From positions 16,011 through 80,010 of the forward strand of contig DSBT01000410.1 in assembly GCA_011045915.1 (NCBI GenBank): DNA of 64,000 bases, in the 5' to 3' direction. This document shows, in pieces, positions 61,033-64,000 of the stretch. Both the position numbers and the translations under genes were made by a program. This DNA is from Mesotoga infera (lineage in GTDB: Bacteria; Thermotogota; Thermotogae; Petrotogales; Kosmotogaceae). Position 1 is the stretch's first letter. Each line of letters opens with the position of its first letter. The notes beneath the pieces were generated by a model. That model was not told where the DNA came from. It made no database searches and was given only the letters and a program-made list of their open reading frames with translations.

Positions 61033-62042
61033 AGAGATTATTGTCGGTCTTACTGGCGCTAATGATTGGCTGTATGTTGTTTTCGGCATCACTCCTGTTT
61101 CCACTGAAGAGGGCGCCGGAAATAACGGGTTACTTTGGTGAATATCGAGGGAATTCAAGAAACATAAACTATCCAGAGCATTTTCACATGGGAATGGATT
61201 ACTCGACCGGGAGCGTAATCGGTCTCGATCTTCTTTCCCCGGACGATTCATATGTACATCAGATTTACATAAACCATCCCATATACGGGGTAGGGATTGC
61301 CCTCACACTTCCTGAAGTCACCAACATTCTCACTAATGAAAAGGGTATCAATGTGATTTTCGCTCACGTAAATGAAATCGGAGATACTTCTTCTTTGGCG
61401 GGAAGAAAACTTAACGACATCTATCATCAACTGATTTCCGAGTTTGGTGATCAATATGTCGAAGTTACGTTCGATCCCAGAGAACTTCCCTTCAGAAAGA
61501 GCGATGTCGTTGCCAAATCAGGAAACAGTGGAAACGTTCCGCCCCATCTTCACCTAGAAGTGAGAGATTCAACTATGGAGACCATAATCAATCCTGGCTT
61601 CTACTTCGATACTGGCAGTCCGACATCGGCAGTTGAAATACTGGACATTAGGGCAGGCGGAAAGACCTACTCGTTTGCTCAGGGAAAGCCGACTATCGAG
61701 ATGAACGCCACTACCCCTCTGGATCTTCATGCTAAAGTTCAGTTGAGACATCCCGTAAGCCCAAAGACCATAGAGTTGTATGTTGAAAACAGTCTCGTCT
61801 ATCAGATCGATTTTGTTTCTTTCGAGGTAGATGAAGCTGACGAGGTCCATGAGATATACTCTTCGCCTTCAACGGAGTCTGATTACTGGTTCAATCTCAA
61901 CGCGAGGATATCGCTTAGTGTCCTTCCAATAAACATTTGGGACGATATCGACTGGACGAATCCGAGAGATGCCAGGGTAGTGGTTCGGGACCACTGGGGA
62001 AACGAGGCTTCGAAAGACTTCAGAATCGTCATGAGGAGGTAA
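61029..62042 (+). CDS. M23 family (LytM) metallopeptidase
   Basis: This 337-residue secreted or anchored protein has an N-terminal signal peptide (residues about 1-20, RLLSVLLALMIGCMLFSAS). The LytM domain has zinc ligands HFHMGMDYS near residues 52-58 and HLHLEVRD near 178-182. The C-terminal about 120 residues form a beta-rich domain of unknown type (VRDHWGNEASKDFRIV). It should cut peptidoglycan cross-bridges. It overlaps hflX by 4 nt. Confidence 0.88.
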   Translation: MKRLLSVLLALMIGCMLFSASLLFPLKRAPEITGYFGEYRGNSRNINYPEHFHMGMDYSTGSVIGLDLLSPDDSYVHQIYINHPIYGVGIALTLPEVTNILTNEKGINVIFAHVNEIGDTSSLAGRKLNDIYHQLISEFGDQYVEVTFDPRELPFRKSDVVAKSGNSGNVPPHLHLEVRDSTMETIINPGFYFDTGSPTSAVEILDIRAGGKTYSFAQGKPTIEMNATTPLDLHAKVQLRHPVSPKTIELYVENSLVYQIDFVSFEVDEADEVHEIYSSPSTESDYWFNLNARISLSVLPINIWDDIDWTNPRDARVVVRDHWGNEASKDFRIVMRR

Positions 62043-62047
62043 TTCGG

Positions 62048-62353
62048 ATGTTTTTCAAGAAGAAGCCGCGAGACATAGGGAAAAATCCCTTCTACGACAA
62101 TGGCAATACACTTGTTGTCCACTTTGAATGCAGTAAGTGCAAAGAGAAATTCCGCAGCCATCTCAGAAAGTACTACGATGTCAGCGTAAATTATGGAAAG
62201 GGAAAGGGAGTCTATAGGCTCGATAAAGAGTTCATTGGGAGCAAATGCCAGAACAAGATTCAGATCATAGCTGAGTTCAACAGAGCGTTCAGGCCCTTGT
62301 CCTTCGAAATAATCGGCGGTAGATTTTTGTCTAAGGAAGAATACGAAGAATAG
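62048..62353 (+). CDS. Small hypothetical protein with CxxC motif
   Basis: This 101-residue protein is not one I recognise. It has a basic N-terminus (FFKKKPRD), one CSKC pair near residues 28-31, a later single cysteine (GSKCQNK), and an alternating beta-strand pattern (LVVHFECS, VSVNYGKG, KIQIIAEF, FEIIGGRF). The cysteines could bind a metal, but a full four-ligand ribbon is not seen. GAGGAGGT lies 8 nt before the ATG. metK follows after 22 nt. Confidence 0.65.
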   Translation: MFFKKKPRDIGKNPFYDNGNTLVVHFECSKCKEKFRSHLRKYYDVSVNYGKGKGVYRLDKEFIGSKCQNKIQIIAEFNRAFRPLSFEIIGGRFLSKEEYEE

Positions 62354-62375
62354 ATTCAGTTTATAGGAGGCAGTC

Positions 62376-63557
62376 ATGAAGACTTGGTTGTTTACCAGTG
62401 AAAGCGTTACCGAAGGCCATCCGGACAAAATGGCAGATCAGATTTCCGATTCGATTCTCGATGCGATGTTGACTCAGGATGAAGATTCGAGAGTTGCAGT
62501 TGAGACTCTTCTTGCAACAGGCGTTGTCGTAGTTGCCGGAGAGGTAAGTACTAAAGCTTACGTTGATATTCCCAGAGTAGTTAGAGAGACGATTCTCGAT
62601 ATCGGATACAACCGGGCTAAGTATGGCTTTGACGGAGAGACCTGCGCCGTCCTTACGAGTATTGACGAGCAGTCCCCGGATATAGCTCTGGGAGTAAACA
62701 AATCCTTTGAAGCGAAGAAAAATGATTCCGATAGATATGCCCTGATAGGAGCGGGAGATCAGGGCATGATGTTCGGTTATGCGACAGACGAGACTCCAGA
62801 AATGATGCCGTTGCCGATAGTTCTTGCTCATAGATTGGCACGAAGGCTCAGCAAAGTAAGAAAAGACAACAGTGTTCATGGCTTCAGGCCTGACGGAAAG
62901 ACCCAGGTTACCGTCAAGTATCAGGACGGCAAGCCTGTCGGAGTAACAGCGATTGTGGTATCGACTCAGCATGATCCCGATTTGACTGCAGAGGCGATAG
63001 AAAGACTTGTAGTCGACAACGTAGTCTCTCCAGAAATCGACCACGAACTACTTCTTGAAGGGGTGGAAATTTTCGTGAATCCGACGGGTCGATTTGTCAG
63101 GGGCGGTCCTTCAGCCGATACTGGCTTGACTGGCAGGAAGATCATCGTTGATACTTACGGAGGTTGGACTCCTCACGGCGGGGGAGCCTTCAGCGGAAAG
63201 GACCCCACGAAGGTCGATAGATCGGCTCATTATATGGCAAGATATGCCGCAAAGAATATTGTGGCCGCCGGACTTGCAGAACGCGTAACTCTTCAGCTCG
63301 CGTATGCTATTGGAGTTGCCAAACCCGTATCCTTTATGATAGATGCTCACGATACGGAGAAGATCGATCTCGAAAAGCTTAAGAAAGCCGTCCTGAAGGT
63401 TTTTGACTTCAGACCGGCCGCTATTATCGACAGGCTTAACCTTAAACGTCCTATTTACAGGCAGACGGCTGCCTATGGACATTTCGGCAGGATAGACATT
63501 AAACTGCCGTGGGAAGAGATCGACGCCGTTGACCAATTGAAGAAAGCAGTGGATTGA
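62376..63557 (+). CDS. metK: S-adenosylmethionine synthase
   Basis: MetK (393 residues) makes SAM from methionine and ATP. The hallmark segments are [57 protein letters not shown] and [23 protein letters not shown] lies 7 nt before the ATG. No SAM riboswitch is seen; only 22 nt separate it from the previous gene. SAM made here feeds queA, speE (via decarboxylation) and the methyltransferases and radical SAM protein in this window. Confidence 0.98.
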   Translation: MKTWLFTSESVTEGHPDKMADQISDSILDAMLTQDEDSRVAVETLLATGVVVVAGEVSTKAYVDIPRVVRETILDIGYNRAKYGFDGETCAVLTSIDEQSPDIALGVNKSFEAKKNDSDRYALIGAGDQGMMFGYATDETPEMMPLPIVLAHRLARRLSKVRKDNSVHGFRPDGKTQVTVKYQDGKPVGVTAIVVSTQHDPDLTAEAIERLVVDNVVSPEIDHELLLEGVEIFVNPTGRFVRGGPSADTGLTGRKIIVDTYGGWTPHGGGAFSGKDPTKVDRSAHYMARYAAKNIVAAGLAERVTLQLAYAIGVAKPVSFMIDAHDTEKIDLEKLKKAVLKVFDFRPAAIIDRLNLKRPIYRQTAAYGHFGRIDIKLPWEEIDAVDQLKKAVD

Positions 63558-63566
63558 TGATACAAT
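63537..63566 (+). promoter_or_regulatory. Possible promoter for rpsT
   Basis: TTGAAG (63537-63542), an 18-bp spacer and TACAAT (63561-63566) sit across the metK 3' end and point at rpsT, 36 nt downstream. The match is moderate. Confidence 0.4.
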
Positions 63567-63601
63567 TAACGGGTAAATCTCGAAAGGAGGAGAAGTGATA
63601 A

Positions 63602-63880
63602 GTGCCTAACAATGCATCAGCAAAGAAGAGAGTAAAACAGACGGCCAAAAGAACAGTAATGAACAGGGCCGCTAGAACGAAATTCAGAAATGCTTCCAAG
63701 AAGCTATATAAGGCGATGGAAGAGGGTGAAGATCCACAGGCCGTTTCTTCCATGCTTAGCGAAGTGTATTCTACTCTCGACAGGGCGGCGAAGTCCGGAA
63801 CCATTCACAGGAATACGGCTTCACGTAAGAAGGCAAGATTGACCGCCAAAGTCAAGACATATGTCGAAGCGAGAGGTTGA
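63602..63880 (+). CDS. rpsT: 30S ribosomal protein S20
   Basis: S20 (92 residues) begins PNNASAKKRVKQTAKRTVMN and has RTKFRNASKKLYKAMEEG and GTIHRNTASRKKARLTAKV, the standard family layout of helices rich in Lys/Arg. The start is the GTG at 63602 with AAGGAGG ending 11 nt upstream. A strong terminator follows 14 nt after the stop. The gene may have its own promoter in the metK 3' end. Confidence 0.97.
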   Translation: MPNNASAKKRVKQTAKRTVMNRAARTKFRNASKKLYKAMEEGEDPQAVSSMLSEVYSTLDRAAKSGTIHRNTASRKKARLTAKVKTYVEARG

Positions 63881-63894
63881 TTGAACGAAAAAAT

Positions 63895-63922
63895 AAAAAA
63901 GGTGGCCTGAGCCACCTTTTTT
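63895..63922 (+). terminator. Strong intrinsic terminator after rpsT
   Basis: GGTGGC (63901-63906), loop CTGA and GCCACC (63911-63916) are followed by six Ts (63917-63922); the preceding A run (63895-63900) extends the stem and allows function on the minus strand too. Confidence 0.93.
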
Positions 63923-63939
63923 GTTGTCAATAGAAGTTA

Positions 63940-63999
63940 TCAAAGATTTTCCGGAGCTGCATCCTGGTGAGTCCCTGCAAGGACGTTTTCCTCCGTCTC
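63940..63999 (-). CDS. Possible C-terminal end of a minus-strand gene (partial)
   Basis: From the window edge, an open minus-strand frame of 19 codons ends at TGA (63942-63940), with AGTHQDAAPENL at its end. A hydrophilic tail ending just before a bidirectional terminator is what a convergent gene would look like. With so little sequence, no family can be assigned and the frame may be chance. Confidence 0.3.
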   Translation of the reverse strand, partial: ETEENVLAGTHQDAAPENL

Positions 64000-64000
64000 A

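Noticed and set aside
62354..62375. SAM riboswitch before metK
   Set aside because: Only 22 nt separate metK from the preceding gene, too little for any known SAM-sensing leader.
1..64000. tRNA, rRNA, CRISPR array, insertion sequence or prophage
   Set aside because: Intergenic spaces were read for cloverleaf-like GTTCRA arms, regularly spaced repeats and transposase or phage motifs; none was convincing. The tyrosine recombinase looks like a housekeeping Xer protein, not an integrase with att sites.

Overview
The window is a 64 kb, gene-dense stretch of a bacterial chromosome. Protein types and gene order suggest the Thermotogota. The moderate GC content (mid-40s % by eye) and the mix of genes fit the Kosmotogales/Mesotoga group better than Thermotoga. 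That placement is inference from protein character, since no search could be run. I see no prophage, insertion sequence, CRISPR array, rRNA or tRNA. Almost everything is housekeeping, in tightly overlapping operons with many GTG and TTG starts.

Layout. 0.1-6.3 kb (+): small unknown protein, DUF362-ferredoxin, glpK, tsaE, lon, ysxC, ending at a hairpin terminator. 6.3-8.9 kb: a GH1 beta-glycosidase and a PfkB sugar kinase diverge from one compact bidirectional promoter. 9-11.1 kb: an unknown gene and a tyrosine recombinase of Xer type, preceded by a perfect 16-bp inverted repeat with a dif-like core. 11.1-16.4 kb: two paralogous PHP phosphoesterases bracket DUF2461, wecB and murJ. 16.5-22.5 kb (+): exonuclease, PIN-PhoH, DUF4911, tandem YqeG, YqeH, PduL, DUF72 and a small protein, ending at a strong terminator. 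22.5-25.9 kb (-): glgP, an S1-domain protein, rpmE. 26-32.1 kb: NYN/PIN-like protein and queA (+); AI-2E-family transporter, asparaginase and an unusual radical SAM protein (-). 32.2-34.4 kb (+): clpX and tsaD. 34.4-37.9 kb (-): the classic rpmH-rnpA-yidD-yidC-jag cluster plus a cupin and an FmdB-type zinc ribbon, driven by a consensus promoter. 38-43.6 kb (+): recN, HEAT protein, murB, hflK, hflC, yigZ. 43.6-47.4 kb (-): mreB-mreC-mreD-mrdA. 47.7-63.9 kb (+): speE, lepA, nfo, pyrG, folP, two odd sugar-ABC permeases, an FtsB-like protein, an RsmJ-like methyltransferase, miaA, hfq, hflX, an M23 peptidase, a small unknown protein, metK and rpsT.

Functional themes are protein quality control (Lon, ClpX, HflKC), cell shape and wall (MreBCD, PBP2, MurB, MurJ, WecB, M23), ribosome and tRNA biology (YsxC, YqeG/YqeH, LepA, HflX, Hfq, MiaA, QueA, TsaE, TsaD, RNase P protein, L31, L34, S20), membrane protein insertion (YidC, YidD, Jag) and carbohydrate use (GH1, PfkB, GlgP, GlpK, ABC permeases).

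Most worth a second look: (1) the dif-like palindrome beside the Xer-type gene, and the abrupt AT-rich switch within that gene's catalytic 3' third; (2) two genes, hflX and a small FtsB-like gene, whose reading frames, Shine-Dalgarno positions and protein logic point to AUA initiation codons; (3) a MalG-type permease with about 500 extra residues after its first membrane helix; (4) a tandem YqeG phosphatase joined through a membrane helix.
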